Notes under the pieces: model-generated
Databases searched by the model: none
What the model was told of the DNA's origin: nothing
What the model saw: the letters and a program-made list of their open reading frames with translations, nothing else
Assembly (NCBI GenBank): GCA_030560485.1
Contig: JAKTTS010000026.1
Coordinates: forward strand, 1-60,321
Source: Ascoidea tarda (nom. inval.)
Lineage: Eukaryota; Ascomycota; Saccharomycetes; Ascoideales; Ascoideaceae
Direction: 5' to 3'
DNA: 60,321 bases
Made by a program: the position numbers and the translations under genes
Part shown: positions 1-10,099 of the stretch, piece by piece
Layout: each line of letters opens with the position of its first letter
Position numbering within the stretch: position 1 is the stretch's first letter

Positions 1-384
1 ACCGTTCTACAATTAATTCAAGATAGTCTCAGTACTCAACCAAACCCTGGCGAAGAAGTCGAACTAGATATGGATTGTCTAGATGAGCCGACTTTAAAAA
101 AATTATACAAATACGTTGTCGGCGATCCAAGGAAAACTGGTCAAGCAAATGGCTCCAACCTTAGAGGCAGGGTTCAAAGAGGCGGCAGATCTTCTGCTCA
201 AAGTAGCAAAGCTAGACGTAGAACTCGTCAAGTTGTAGATAAACAAATTGAAAATCTTAAAAAGAAAATTGAACAATTTGATGGTGAGCAATTTTCTAAT
301 GGCACAAATGGTCAAACAATGAATATTAAAGGTGATGAATCTTCTGATGACGATTTAAGCTCCGAAAGTTCGGAAGAAGAATAA
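1..384 (+). CDS. BDF1: BDF1/BDF2 bromodomain protein, C-terminal fragment
   Basis: The 3' end of a gene whose start lies left of the window; the frame is open from base 1 to the TAA at 382-384. The first ~45 residues match the end of a NET (extraterminal) domain as in BET proteins: an I-Q-D helix, then EELDMD-like acidic residues (EEVELDMDCLDEPTLKKLYK) and a YVV helix. Then come a basic Arg/Ser/Lys-rich stretch, a short coiled coil (residues ~78-92) and an acidic Ser/Glu tail (SSESSEEE), as in fungal Bdf1. BET proteins bind acetylated H4 through two bromodomains (not in this window) and work with TFIID and SWR1. The BDF1 versus BDF2 paralogue choice cannot be made from this fragment. It is convergent with TAF12, also a TFIID-linked gene. 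Confidence 0.85.
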   Translation, partial: TVLQLIQDSLSTQPNPGEEVELDMDCLDEPTLKKLYKYVVGDPRKTGQANGSNLRGRVQRGGRSSAQSSKARRRTRQVVDKQIENLKKKIEQFDGEQFSNGTNGQTMNIKGDESSDDDLSSESSEEE

Positions 385-909
385 ATAGTTTCTTAATTTT
401 GTCACTTTCTCAATTTTTAATTTTTATGTATTATATTTATCAATTTGCTTTTGCAATTTGTCTTTTAACAAATTTTTGGGTGTATCTTCTTTTGGTAATT
501 TTTTTTATTTTGTTTTGTCTTGTTTTATTTTGTTTTGTTTTGTTTTGTTTATCTATAATTATTTGACTTTTGGCTTGAAACTAAATTATACTTTTACAAT
601 TAATTTACCTCAGTAAAAGTATATTAATTAGTTAACAGTTGATTAAGTATACTTACTCATATGCTTGTGCTCCACTGGAAGATTTGTAATTAACATTATT
701 TTACACAAGAGAAAATGATTCTGCTCAAGGATATGTGTGAGTCTAGTCATTTGGTTGATTTGTCTTAAAATAAAAAAAAAAATTAATATATTATCAAAGT
801 AATAGAAGGAAACTAAATAAATATACTGTTTGTTAAAAAAATTAAAAAATCGGTTTATTTTTTCAACTACTTCAAAAAATTTGCGATTAAAATTAAGGGA
901 AAGCTTTAT
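385..909. other. Convergent 3' intergenic region, BDF1-TAF12
   Basis: No gene is seen in these 525 bases. The left half is T-rich, with a TTTTG-type pentamer repeat at about 510-550, as expected for 3' UTR and polyadenylation sequence of the + strand gene. The right half is A-rich, as expected for the 3' end of the - strand gene. Confidence 0.6.
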
Positions 910-2718
910 TTATAGTTGACCATCAACTGAACGTGAAATATTAACCCCATTGACTTTTTGATTATAAGAAGAAGTTGGAGCCCATTTTCTTATACTTCTG
1001 ATCTCATCAGAAGAATAACCAGGAATTCTAATGCCCCAATTTTTTTCTAATGTCAATTGTAAATCCTTAACTTCAATTGAATCGACTTTACGATGTTTGG
1101 CCAATCTACAAGCAAAGCTAGTAACATCAACTATAAAACTGTCAGCTAAATCTAATAATAACTCTTCAACATCGCCATCAATACCAGTTTCACCATCACC
1201 TTCATCACTTCCAACACTTTTAACCAATTCACTTAACTTTCTTTTTGATAAAATACGATCACTGTGTAATTCATAAGGAGCCATTTTAATTAATGAAGGC
1301 GTAGACAAGATTGGAGCAATTGGATTTCCTGCTGTGATTGTAGGTCTTTGTTGTTTGAATGGGACAGGTACAGATGGTTTAACATTAATCTGGTCTGAGA
1401 TAGCAATTGGAGGAAGTTTTTCTTTAATAACACTTGAAGTGTCAGGGAAATTATTGTTTAAAGAATTATGACCTACCATTTGAGACATATTATTTGATGA
1501 TCCAGATCGATTAACTTTGTAATTATTATTTCTATTATTAATATTGGTGGAAGAGTTAACACCAGGGCTTAAACTTCTTCCAACTACTGAAGAGGTTCTA
1601 GAACTGGATGAAGCGTTTAGGTTATTATTCTGAGCTGTTTGATTGTTTTGATTGTTTTGATTGTTTTGATTATTTTGGTTGTTTAGGTTATTCTGAATAT
1701 TTTGATTTGAGTTTTGTGACAGTTGAGTTTGGGATGGTCCATTATTTGCACCACCATCGCGTGCTTGCAACATTTGTTGTTGAATTCTTTGTTGTTGATA
1801 TTGTTGCAAGGCCAGATTCTGCTGTTTTGACTGTTGATTCTGCAATAATTGCTGTTTTTGCTGTGTTTGTTGCTGGTGTGATAAAGGTGGAGATTGAGAT
1901 TGAGATTGAGATTGAGCTTGAGCTTGAGCTTGAACCTGGGCTTGAGTTTGAGTTTGTTGCTGTTTTCGTTGTAGTTGCTGTTGTTGTAATACATGTAATT
2001 GTTGTTTTTGCAGTTGCAATTGAATTTCCAAAGCTCGCTTTTTCGCTTCATCCATTTGGTTTAGCTGGTTCATCGACAAATTAATATTAAGATTTTGAGA
2101 TTGTTGTTGATTGTTATTTTGCCCTTGGGTATCAGATTGTACTTGTGAGTCTGGTTTCTGAGGTTGGTTTTGGTTTTGGTTTTGGTTTTGATTCTGTGGT
2201 TGTGGTTGTTGTTGTTGTTGTTGTGGTTGTTGAGTAGCATTTGACATGTTATTTTGTGCTTGTCTTCTTTGGAGCTCGTTTAGTACTTTCTTTGAAGACT
2301 CTGAGAAGGATGCTAGCCTTTTTTGCAAATCATGTAAAGTGGTAGCAATTTCTGGTCTCTTGTCTTGAGGATTGTTTTCATCGTTTTTATTTAATGTTTG
2401 CAGAATCCTTTCATTCAATTGACGTATAGCTAGCTGTGACTTGGAATACTGTTCTTTCAATTGGGGAACACTCATAGCTTGTAAAGGGGAATAAACCATA
2501 TTGTTGGTGTTATTTGATTGGGAAATTTGGAGGTTGTTAAATTCAGCATTTTGGTTTGAAAGAGTTCTCTTGATGATATTTAGCTGCATAATTTTCTCCT
2601 TCACCATCAGGATCTCCTTCAGCCGGTCCAAGTCATTGTTGGAGTTGTTCTCTTTGTTGAAGACCTTCAACACCTCCAAGCACTTCTTGATCTGGTTGTC
2701 TATCTCGTTGGTGTTCAT
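910..2718 (-). CDS. TAF12: TFIID/SAGA subunit TAF12
   Basis: A 602-residue protein. The C-terminal ~117 residues carry the TAF12 histone fold: SDRILSKRKLSELVKSVG (from ~486), the DVEELLLDLADSFI helix, the LAKHRK loop, VKDLQLTLEKNW and the family signature around GIRIPGYSSDEI (~565-573). TAF12 pairs with TAF4 in TFIID and with Ada1 in SAGA. The N-terminal 480 residues are mostly Gln/Asn-rich low complexity (poly-Q, QNQN, QAQA and SQSQ tracts), longer than the S. cerevisiae protein (about 540 aa in total). The frame runs upstream to 2772, but only from a TTG, so the ATG at 2716-2718 is chosen. It is divergent from COY1 across 174 bp containing a GTCACGTG site. Confidence 0.95.
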   Translation of the reverse strand: MNTNEIDNQIKKCLEVLKVFNKENNSNNDLDRLKEILMVKEKIMQLNIIKRTLSNQNAEFNNLQISQSNNTNNMVYSPLQAMSVPQLKEQYSKSQLAIRQLNERILQTLNKNDENNPQDKRPEIATTLHDLQKRLASFSESSKKVLNELQRRQAQNNMSNATQQPQQQQQQPQPQNQNQNQNQNQPQKPDSQVQSDTQGQNNNQQQSQNLNINLSMNQLNQMDEAKKRALEIQLQLQKQQLHVLQQQQLQRKQQQTQTQAQVQAQAQAQSQSQSQSPPLSHQQQTQQKQQLLQNQQSKQQNLALQQYQQQRIQQQMLQARDGGANNGPSQTQLSQNSNQNIQNNLNNQNNQNNQNNQNNQTAQNNNLNASSSSRTSSVVGRSLSPGVNSSTNINNRNNNYKVNRSGSSNNMSQMVGHNSLNNNFPDTSSVIKEKLPPIAISDQINVKPSVPVPFKQQRPTITAGNPIAPILSTPSLIKMAPYELHSDRILSKRKLSELVKSVGSDEGDGETGIDGDVEELLLDLADSFIVDVTSFACRLAKHRKVDSIEVKDLQLTLEKNWGIRIPGYSSDEIRSIRKWAPTSSYNQKVNGVNISRSVDGQL

Positions 2719-2800
2719 TTCGCTGCTCTCTGCTACACTCCAGGCTTTGAGGAAGCGCAGCAGTTGCTTCAAGGAAAAAAGTTGGCTCTATCTGGATCTG

Positions 2801-2808
2801 GTCACGTG
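2801..2808. promoter_or_regulatory. Cbf1-type E-box in the TAF12-COY1 promoter
   Basis: GTCACGTG is an exact match to the RTCACRTG Cbf1 consensus. It lies in the only non-coding stretch between the two divergent starts (2718 and 2893), so it could serve either or both. Binding is inferred. Confidence 0.5.
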
Positions 2809-2892
2809 GTTTTCCGAAACTAGTGCTTTTTTTGACAGATCAGAAGGAGAAGGAGAAGAAGAAGCACTACGTTGGACCTTTGTGAGCTCGAG

Positions 2893-5448
2893 ATGGAAAC
2901 AAAACCAGCTCAATTGGACGAAATGCTCTCCAGAGACATCAGTGTTGATGCTTTGCTGTCTAATGTTGTCTCCCCTACGCTCTCAGACTCACAGCCTACT
3001 CTTTCACCTCAGGCTTCTGTGCTGTCTCCACCAGATTCTGCTGCACCAAGCTCTGGTCTATCCCTCAGTACTTCATTTGAGAAGGCATTGCATGTTTGGT
3101 CTCAGATATCTTTGCCTGATTTGCAGAAACATTGGGACCAGGAGGCTGTCGAGATAAAAGATAACCAGAAAAGTCTACTATTGTCCAGAAAGGATCTAGC
3201 TGCGTCAACAAAATCGTTTAGAAAATTGTCAAACGATGAAAAATTCAGCAAAATCAATCCTCTTTTGAAGTCCTATCAGCAGCAAATTGATAGACTAACA
3301 AAGCAAAATAAAAATGTGGAGAATATGTTTTTCAGTACGTATAAGATATTAAGTGAGGCTCCAGACCCCAAACCATTATTAGAAGCTTCCTTAGACTCCT
3401 TTTTGATTTCAAATGAAGTTGAAAAATTGAAAAAGGAGAATGAATTTCTTGAAAATAAATTATTAAATTTCAGTGATTATGATAGTTTGAAATTAAAATT
3501 GAAAAAATTGTCCAAAAATAATACAGATAACCTTAATTCAAAATTAACTGAAAAGGATGATCAATACAAAGCTATATTAGACGAGAAGGAGAGAAATTTT
3601 CAATTGAAAGAAAACGATTACCAATCTAGAATCACAGAATTGACAAAAAAAATAGATGAATTGAAAACCGTTAACGAAATTGCAAATAGAAGGCTCAAAA
3701 ACCAAAACAATATTTTAAGGAATAATGATGATGAAGATGACGACGATGAAAATGATATCAATAATTTGGATAGCAATATCCTCCAGAAAAATTTAAAAAA
3801 AAATCTGTCTGATGATATTAATGCTTCGGAAATCCAAAATATTGACCTTATTCAAACTAAGAATTCATTAAAATTGCAATTAGAAATGGTCACCAATGAT
3901 GCAAATTCTTCCAGAACTAGGGTAGTAGAATTGGAAAAAAGAAATGAAAACTTAAGAAAAGAAATAATATCATTGAATTCAAAAATATGCACAAATTCTC
4001 AATTCATTCAATTAAATAATAGAATCGCCGATCTTGAAACTGAAAATTCATTTATTTTATCTAAGAATAATTTAAATTTAAAAAAAACTGAATTGCAAAT
4101 TAACGAATACACTAAAAAAATAAATAACCTTGAAAGAGAAAACAGTCATCTAAAATCAGAAGTCCTTTCTTTAAAAGAAAACTTTCAAAAATTTAGTGAT
4201 TATGACGAACTTAAAAATGAGCTAGATATCTTGAGAACAATCGAATTTGGCATTGATAATGATGATGAGACCCTGAACACTGATAACACACTTTCCTCTT
4301 CTAAAGATAAACATTTAGATGAAATACTAATTGCAAGAAACCGCAAATTAGCCAATGAAATTGTAGAGTTTAGAAATCAAAATGAATCACTCACTAAAAG
4401 CATAAACGAAGTATATGAAAAATTAAATAATGATAAAAAAGAAATCGAAGAACTCAAATCATTAAATGAATCTTTAGAAAATGATTTAATGAACGTGAAT
4501 TCTGCTAAAAATAATAACTTAGAAACAAACAATGGTTGGGATACAATGAGTTTTATCTCCGGAATTTCAAGAGTTCCTAGATCAATAATGAATTCAAAAA
4601 GAGGTGGTAGATCCACAGGTAAAATATCTCCTGCTGCATCGATTGCTGGTGGATATAGTTATGAAAAAGAAAGCGTATCTTTGAACAACTTAAATAATCA
4701 CAGCTCTTCTAATTTTGATCCTTCATTGCTAGCTGTAATAACTCAACAAAGGGATCGATTCAGAACTAAAAACAAAGAATTGGAATTAGCAATCAAAAAA
4801 TCAAACAAAACAGTAAATGACTTGAAAAGAACAGTCCAAGTGCTTAAAAATGATAATAATGAACTATATGAAAAAATAAGATATTTGCAATCATATCAAA
4901 ATTATAGTCTGCAAAATAGAAATAGATCGACAAACGTATCGACTAATCCTTATAACCAAACATTAACGAATTCAGGAAATGATATTTATGACAATGATGT
5001 TGAAGGTTTGGATAAGTATAAAGATTATTATGAGGATAATCTACATCCACTATCGAAGTTTAGAATAAAGGAAGCAGAGAGAGCCAAATCAAAACTACCC
5101 GCTTGGGAAAGATTGTTTTTATCACTTGCCAATAGTATATTAGCTAAAAAAACGAACCGTTTATTGTTTATGAGTTATTGTATTGGGCTTCATTGTCTTG
5201 TGATGACTATGTTATTTTATTTAATACATAGCTATTCGAACAGCCAAATAATTGCTTCAAGTTTGGTGAATACTGTGGCATCCGGAATAGAAAACTCAGA
5301 ATCTTTGCAATATTCAGGAACCGACTCCAAAATAGGGAAGGGAGTAGAATCCATTATAAAAGATTCTGCTGTGGTTGAATCTGCTAAAGAAGGATCGAAA
5401 AAAATAGTGGAGAAAGCAATGGAACTTACAAGCGAAAAGTCCTTTTAA
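2893..5448 (+). CDS. COY1: Golgi golgin COY1 (CASP family)
   Basis: An 851-residue, largely coiled-coil protein with a C-terminal membrane anchor. CASP/Coy1 landmarks: an N-terminal block with ALHVWSQISLPDLQKHWD (~65-82), SRKDLAASTKSFRKLSNDEK (~98-117), INPLLKSYQQQIDRL, and the family signature SEAPDPKPLLEAS (~154-166). Long heptad-rich coiled coil runs to ~690, interrupted by an acidic Asp/Glu/Asn patch. A conserved WERLFLSLANSIL block precedes a single transmembrane segment at ~757-778. Coy1 is a tail-anchored intra-Golgi tether acting in retrograde COPI transport. The start is the first ATG; the frame extends seven codons upstream only from a TTG. A 71-residue stretch follows the membrane span, longer than I would expect for CASP proteins. 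Confidence 0.93.
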   Translation: METKPAQLDEMLSRDISVDALLSNVVSPTLSDSQPTLSPQASVLSPPDSAAPSSGLSLSTSFEKALHVWSQISLPDLQKHWDQEAVEIKDNQKSLLLSRKDLAASTKSFRKLSNDEKFSKINPLLKSYQQQIDRLTKQNKNVENMFFSTYKILSEAPDPKPLLEASLDSFLISNEVEKLKKENEFLENKLLNFSDYDSLKLKLKKLSKNNTDNLNSKLTEKDDQYKAILDEKERNFQLKENDYQSRITELTKKIDELKTVNEIANRRLKNQNNILRNNDDEDDDDENDINNLDSNILQKNLKKNLSDDINASEIQNIDLIQTKNSLKLQLEMVTNDANSSRTRVVELEKRNENLRKEIISLNSKICTNSQFIQLNNRIADLETENSFILSKNNLNLKKTELQINEYTKKINNLERENSHLKSEVLSLKENFQKFSDYDELKNELDILRTIEFGIDNDDETLNTDNTLSSSKDKHLDEILIARNRKLANEIVEFRNQNESLTKSINEVYEKLNNDKKEIEELKSLNESLENDLMNVNSAKNNNLETNNGWDTMSFISGISRVPRSIMNSKRGGRSTGKISPAASIAGGYSYEKESVSLNNLNNHSSSNFDPSLLAVITQQRDRFRTKNKELELAIKKSNKTVNDLKRTVQVLKNDNNELYEKIRYLQSYQNYSLQNRNRSTNVSTNPYNQTLTNSGNDIYDNDVEGLDKYKDYYEDNLHPLSKFRIKEAERAKSKLPAWERLFLSLANSILAKKTNRLLFMSYCIGLHCLVMTMLFYLIHSYSNSQIIASSLVNTVASGIENSESLQYSGTDSKIGKGVESIIKDSAVVESAKEGSKKIVEKAMELTSEKSF

Positions 5449-5635
5449 TATTGTTTTATATATTACCCAAATACAAACTTCCTTACTCTAAAACTTTAAA
5501 CTAGCAATTATGATTATTTTGTAAAAAAATTTATTAAAAAGAAAATTAAAAAACCATACAAAAATTTTAATTTAAAAACATAAAACAGTCGTTTAGTAAA
5601 AAACGAGCGGTAAACAAAATAGTGAGATTAAATGT

Positions 5636-8600
5636 TTATAAAACTACTTTTCCTACTTTTCCGCCGCTGGAAATGTGTTTTGCTTCTTCAGGAACTTTTT
5701 TTAAATTTTTGCCAAGATTAATTTCACCTAATAACGCATTGAAATTTGAGAGGGGAGAGCTTGAAGCAGAAGGACCTCCAGATGATATATTTGAAGGAAT
5801 TGGTGGAGGTGGAGGAGCAGATGGTGCATTTAAAGGTGGTATGGGTGGTGCGGGTGGTGAGGTTAAAAAAGAAGGAGGCGCTGGTGGTGGTGGTGCTGAT
5901 GGTGCTGGAGAAACACCTGTAGGAAAATTATTTTCATTTCCAGATTGAAAACCAGTTGGAAGTGGAGGAGGAACTGCACTTGGAACTTCAGAAAGAATAT
6001 TTTCTAAAGGAGGAAAAGCACTTTCATCTCCTATAGCGTCATCAAAGGATTCAGAATCTATAGTTTCTGGAATAGAAATATCAGAATCACTATCATAGCC
6101 ATCAGCTTGAGGTTTATCATAAGTTTTTTTATGCAAAGTTGAGTCCTTGTTATTGAGAGCATTTGTGGGTTCAGATGCAACTATAGGTTCAGGTGTAACT
6201 ACAGGCTGAGCTATATTATTAGGAACTTCTGGAAAAGAGGAACCAGTGGCAAAACTACTTGAAGGAGTTGGCGATGATTTTGGCAAAGTAAAGTTCAGTT
6301 GAGTTGCAGATGATTGTGGGAGAACATTTTGATTGATATCGTTAGTGTTAGAAGAACTTCCATTTCCGAACAACAAATTTGCTAATTTTTTTCCTCTTGC
6401 TCGGTCTAAATCGTCGTCATCATCTTCATTTAAGAAGTCATCATCATCACCCCAATCATCATCCTCGTCATCATTTCCACCTCTTTGATTAACTCTTTGT
6501 TTGTCTGCCAATTTTTTGTCAACTGTAGGGTTTTGGGGAAGTGAAGAGGTATTATTATTCATGAAAAAAGGATTATTTGAGGTATTTGGGGCGCTAAGAG
6601 GAGTTGATGATTTGGGTACGGAAGCAGAAACAGCGGGAGGAGCAGCTGAATTTGCAGCTAGAGTTGGAGTTGGAGTTGAAGTTGAAAGAACAGGAACAAC
6701 AGTAGAAGGCTTATCAAACCCCTTTGCAAATGGATTGGTTTGGTGGTGAGAATTGATGCCTGGAGCTTCTTCTGGCTCTTGAACCAGACTTGGTTCTGAA
6801 AGGGTATCAGTCGATCTTTCTTGATTTTCTTGTTGTTTTTTCATTTGATCAACTTCTGCTCTCAATTTTGCCAATCTTGCTTCTTTTTCTTTCTTTCTAG
6901 CTAATTTTCTTGCTTTCTTAGCATTTTCTTTTTTCTCTTTTTCTTGCCTTTCTTTTTCCTGTCTCTCTATTTCTAGTTTTTCTTTCTCAAGTCTTTTCCT
7001 TTCTTGTTTTTCTTTCTCAAGTCTTTCTTTTTCCTCTTTTTCCTCTTTTTCTCTTTTTAATCTTTCTTTTCTTTCATTTTCTCTTTTCTCGATTTCTTTT
7101 TTTTCAAGTAAAATTCTTTGATACTCATCATCATCAGTGTCATCATCAGAAGTGTCATCGGAGGAGGAGGTATAATCATTTACTGGTTTGAATTGGGGTT
7201 GAGAGGGTTGAGAAATAGGTGCAGCTTTAGGTTTTGATTGAAATTGAGACTCCACACTTCTGTTCTGAATTTGAGGTGGAGGAGTTTCAACTTTGGGTTT
7301 GGAAAAAGTAGGTTTTGAAAGAACGGGATCTTGTTGGTTAGATCTAGTTTTAGGAGGAGGTGGAGGAGCCCTGTTTTTTTTTGGTGGAGCAGAAAGATTT
7401 GTTGAAGATGAAGATGGAGATTGTGATTTTGAGTTTTTTGGATAAATTCCCAATGAAGCCAATCTTTCATTCATTCTTTTCGCGGCCTGTGCTTTAATAT
7501 AAGCTGCCCTTTCCTCCGGAGTCTTGTAATGATTTGCAGCAGGAGGAGGGGAAGTTGGTGCTGGTGCTGGTGCTGGTACTAATTGAGAAATTGTGGATTC
7601 AGTAAGAGAAGTTTGTGAAGAGGATTGTTTAAAGTTATTTCTTACAAAAGAAGGTTTTGAAGCAACGAGAGGAGAGACTCTTGAAGATGATCTTCTTGGT
7701 TCAAATTCTCTTGGAGCAAAAGATTTTGTTGTTTTCAATAGATTGATGAATCGTTTAACATCATCTTGCACACCAGTGCCATTTTCCCATTTGTGAGAAA
7801 TGTTTTTTTTTAAACTATCACCGGCACCGAGAGATTTTAGATTATTTTCAATTTTCATTGAATAGTTTCTAATGTCATTTTGAATATCATTAACCATCTC
7901 CTTTGAAGACTTTTTAAGTGAAAAAGTTTCATCATAAATTTCTCTTAAAGATTTTGAGTTTGGAATTCTTTTTCTTGTATTCAATCTGTATAGATCAATT
8001 TTTTTGCGACCTAATTCCTCATCCACATTATTAATTTTTGAAATTAATTGAGGGGCTCTATCATTTAGCAAGTTAAGTTTTCTTAGTAGGTCATCTTTAT
8101 AGGATTCTGAGATTGAATTTGAATTATCAGGATAAGAGTTGATATTTTGTTGGATTTGTTCGATTTGAGATTTCAATTTAACGATTGCTAGTTCGTTATT
8201 CTGAGCAATTCTATCCTCAGTAGATGCGTAGTCATCTTCGGCGTCTAAAGCAGAGAAAAGAATTTCTTTTTCATGAATGCGAGTTCTCAAAGCGGATATT
8301 TTTTCATCGACAGATAAAGATGAAGGAATTTGTAGAGGAGAGTCGTGATCTTTTTTTGGGGGATAGTCATTTGCTTTTCGATGTCTGTTTGAACTTTTAT
8401 AGAAAGAAAAATCATTATCGTTATTTTGGTATCTACCAGAGGAGATTGAATTTGAGAAGTTGGTTGATTTTTGGGAAAAGGCGCCAGCATTTTTCAAAAA
8501 GTTTTTAGCAGAATTGAAGGAGTCATCAATGATTTTTGAGCTGATTGGTTTTAGTTCGATAGGTAGAGAAGTTGGAATTTGGACACCGTTGATTCTTTTG

Positions 8601-10099
8601 TAGACAAGATGCATTGCTACAGCAAATTCATCTTTATTTAGCTTACCTCTTTCATTTGAGTCAGCTAGACCCCAAATTTTCTCTAGGTCGGTTCTGGATA
8701 AGCCAGATTTTGAAAAGATTTCTATGGCAGCTGGACCATCAACAAAGCCAGAATTTGATTTGTCCCAGGCGGTAAAGATGTTATTGTAGATTTTCATTTC
8801 GCCCTTTGAGATTGTCCAGTTTGTGATGTTATTGTTGGGTTGGTTATTGTTGTTTAGGTTGAAGCTGTTTTGAGTAGGAAGGTTGAAGGACGATTGGATT
8901 GCGCCAGGCATAAAAGCACCTTGCATTGATTGCAATTGAGAAACACCACCAGTTACAGCAGGTCTTAAGGGCAAAGCAGTGGGAATTTGGTAGCCAGTTT
9001 GCTGGAATTGCAAGGGAGAAGCAGCGCTAGTTAGATTTTGTTGAAAGCCAGTTTGTTGGAAAGGGATTTGTTGTTGGGAAGCAAAAGCGTTAGTTAGCTG
9101 TTGACCAGCGGTTAATTGGGGTACTAGATTTTGCTGAGAGTCGTTGTTTTGAGCAGTGAAAGGACTTGTGTCAGGTAATTCGTCCTTTTTATTTTTATTG
9201 TTTGGGCTGGGATCATCATCATCCTCGTTGGTTAAGCTAATGACTATGGTGTCGATAAAGCTGGAAATTTCATTTGCTATCTTTTTGGGCAATTTAATTG
9301 GCAACTTTTTGTCATTCAAAACGATATTACATAAATGCAAAGCTAGAACGAATTCTGGAAAAAGTAGTTTACCAGCACGAGTAGTATCTGAAAGAGCCCA
9401 TATTTCCTTTAAGGTTTGAGGAGATAGACCGGACTTGAGAAGAATTTTTTTGGCAGATTTACCATCGATTGATTGTTCGCCAGCTTTGATTGATTTGCGG
9501 AACAATTCTTCGAATTTGATTTGGTCTTGAGAGGTGACAAAGGATAGACGAATATTAGGGATTTTTAGATCAGGGTTAAGTTTTTTGGAAGACGATTTTG
9601 AGAAAGCAGAAGAAGCAAGGGAGGGAGCGCCGGTTCGTTGGATTGTCAATTGGTCAAGACTTAGCATATTTTGGAGTGGTCTAAAACCAGTGGGTTGAGC
9701 AACCAAGAAACCAGTTTGTTGTGGTTGGAGAGGTTGAACATTTTGCTGTGGTTGAAATTGTTGAAAAGTGGTCAAAGGAAACGAGCCAGTCTGCTGAGAG
9801 AGGAGCTGGGGTTGGGGTTGAGATTGAGATTGAGGTTGAGGTTGTTGATTGAGCTGGTTAGGAAGACCAGAGAAGAAGGTGGTCTGAGGCTGTTGAGCAT
9901 AAAATCCAGTCTGCTGTTGCTGAAGAAAGCCAGTCTGTTGAGCAGTAAGTTGTTGCTGTTGCTGCTGTTGCTGCTGCTGTTGCTGAAAGCCAGTTTGCTG
10001 AGCAGTGAGCTGCTGAGGCTGGAAAAAACCAGTCTGAGCAGGCAATTGGGGCTGCTGGAGCTGGGGATAGGCCTGCTGGGACTGCTGGTAGGGATACAT
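5636..10099 (-). CDS. PAN1: Endocytic actin regulator PAN1
   Basis: A 1487-residue scaffold of the endocytic coat (Pan1-End3-Sla1) that activates Arp2/3 at cortical actin patches. Order: an N-terminal Gln-rich region with many Q-x-T-G repeats, several of them LxxQxTG sites of Ark1/Prk1 kinases (LTAQQTG twice, LLSQQTG, LQPQQTG, LTIQRTG); EH domain 1 (~185-285, with GKLLFPEFVLALHL); more QQTG repeats; EH domain 2 (~440-540, with GKLNKDEFAVAMHL); a long central coiled coil and a charged KE/RE-rich helix; an acidic Trp motif (DDDWGDDDD) of the Arp2/3-binding type; a polyproline segment; and a C-terminal WH2-like motif (NALLGEINLGKNLKKV). A GTG-initiated extension to 10192 was rejected in favour of the ATG at 10097-10099. 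Convergent with COY1, divergent from SWI3. Confidence 0.96.
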   Translation of the reverse strand: MYPYQQSQQAYPQLQQPQLPAQTGFFQPQQLTAQQTGFQQQQQQQQQQQQLTAQQTGFLQQQQTGFYAQQPQTTFFSGLPNQLNQQPQPQSQSQPQPQLLSQQTGSFPLTTFQQFQPQQNVQPLQPQQTGFLVAQPTGFRPLQNMLSLDQLTIQRTGAPSLASSAFSKSSSKKLNPDLKIPNIRLSFVTSQDQIKFEELFRKSIKAGEQSIDGKSAKKILLKSGLSPQTLKEIWALSDTTRAGKLLFPEFVLALHLCNIVLNDKKLPIKLPKKIANEISSFIDTIVISLTNEDDDDPSPNNKNKKDELPDTSPFTAQNNDSQQNLVPQLTAGQQLTNAFASQQQIPFQQTGFQQNLTSAASPLQFQQTGYQIPTALPLRPAVTGGVSQLQSMQGAFMPGAIQSSFNLPTQNSFNLNNNNQPNNNITNWTISKGEMKIYNNIFTAWDKSNSGFVDGPAAIEIFSKSGLSRTDLEKIWGLADSNERGKLNKDEFAVAMHLVYKRINGVQIPTSLPIELKPISSKIIDDSFNSAKNFLKNAGAFSQKSTNFSNSISSGRYQNNDNDFSFYKSSNRHRKANDYPPKKDHDSPLQIPSSLSVDEKISALRTRIHEKEILFSALDAEDDYASTEDRIAQNNELAIVKLKSQIEQIQQNINSYPDNSNSISESYKDDLLRKLNLLNDRAPQLISKINNVDEELGRKKIDLYRLNTRKRIPNSKSLREIYDETFSLKKSSKEMVNDIQNDIRNYSMKIENNLKSLGAGDSLKKNISHKWENGTGVQDDVKRFINLLKTTKSFAPREFEPRRSSSRVSPLVASKPSFVRNNFKQSSSQTSLTESTISQLVPAPAPAPTSPPPAANHYKTPEERAAYIKAQAAKRMNERLASLGIYPKNSKSQSPSSSSTNLSAPPKKNRAPPPPPKTRSNQQDPVLSKPTFSKPKVETPPPQIQNRSVESQFQSKPKAAPISQPSQPQFKPVNDYTSSSDDTSDDDTDDDEYQRILLEKKEIEKRENERKERLKREKEEKEEKERLEKEKQERKRLEKEKLEIERQEKERQEKEKKENAKKARKLARKKEKEARLAKLRAEVDQMKKQQENQERSTDTLSEPSLVQEPEEAPGINSHHQTNPFAKGFDKPSTVVPVLSTSTPTPTLAANSAAPPAVSASVPKSSTPLSAPNTSNNPFFMNNNTSSLPQNPTVDKKLADKQRVNQRGGNDDEDDDWGDDDDFLNEDDDDDLDRARGKKLANLLFGNGSSSNTNDINQNVLPQSSATQLNFTLPKSSPTPSSSFATGSSFPEVPNNIAQPVVTPEPIVASEPTNALNNKDSTLHKKTYDKPQADGYDSDSDISIPETIDSESFDDAIGDESAFPPLENILSEVPSAVPPPLPTGFQSGNENNFPTGVSPAPSAPPPPAPPSFLTSPPAPPIPPLNAPSAPPPPPIPSNISSGGPSASSSPLSNFNALLGEINLGKNLKKVPEEAKHISSGGKVGKVVL

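Noticed and set aside
2801-2818. GTCACGTG followed by TTCCGAA, resembling centromere CDEI and CDEIII
   Set aside because: There is no ~80-bp AT-rich CDEII between them; they are only three bases apart, in a divergent promoter. An E-box is the simpler reading.
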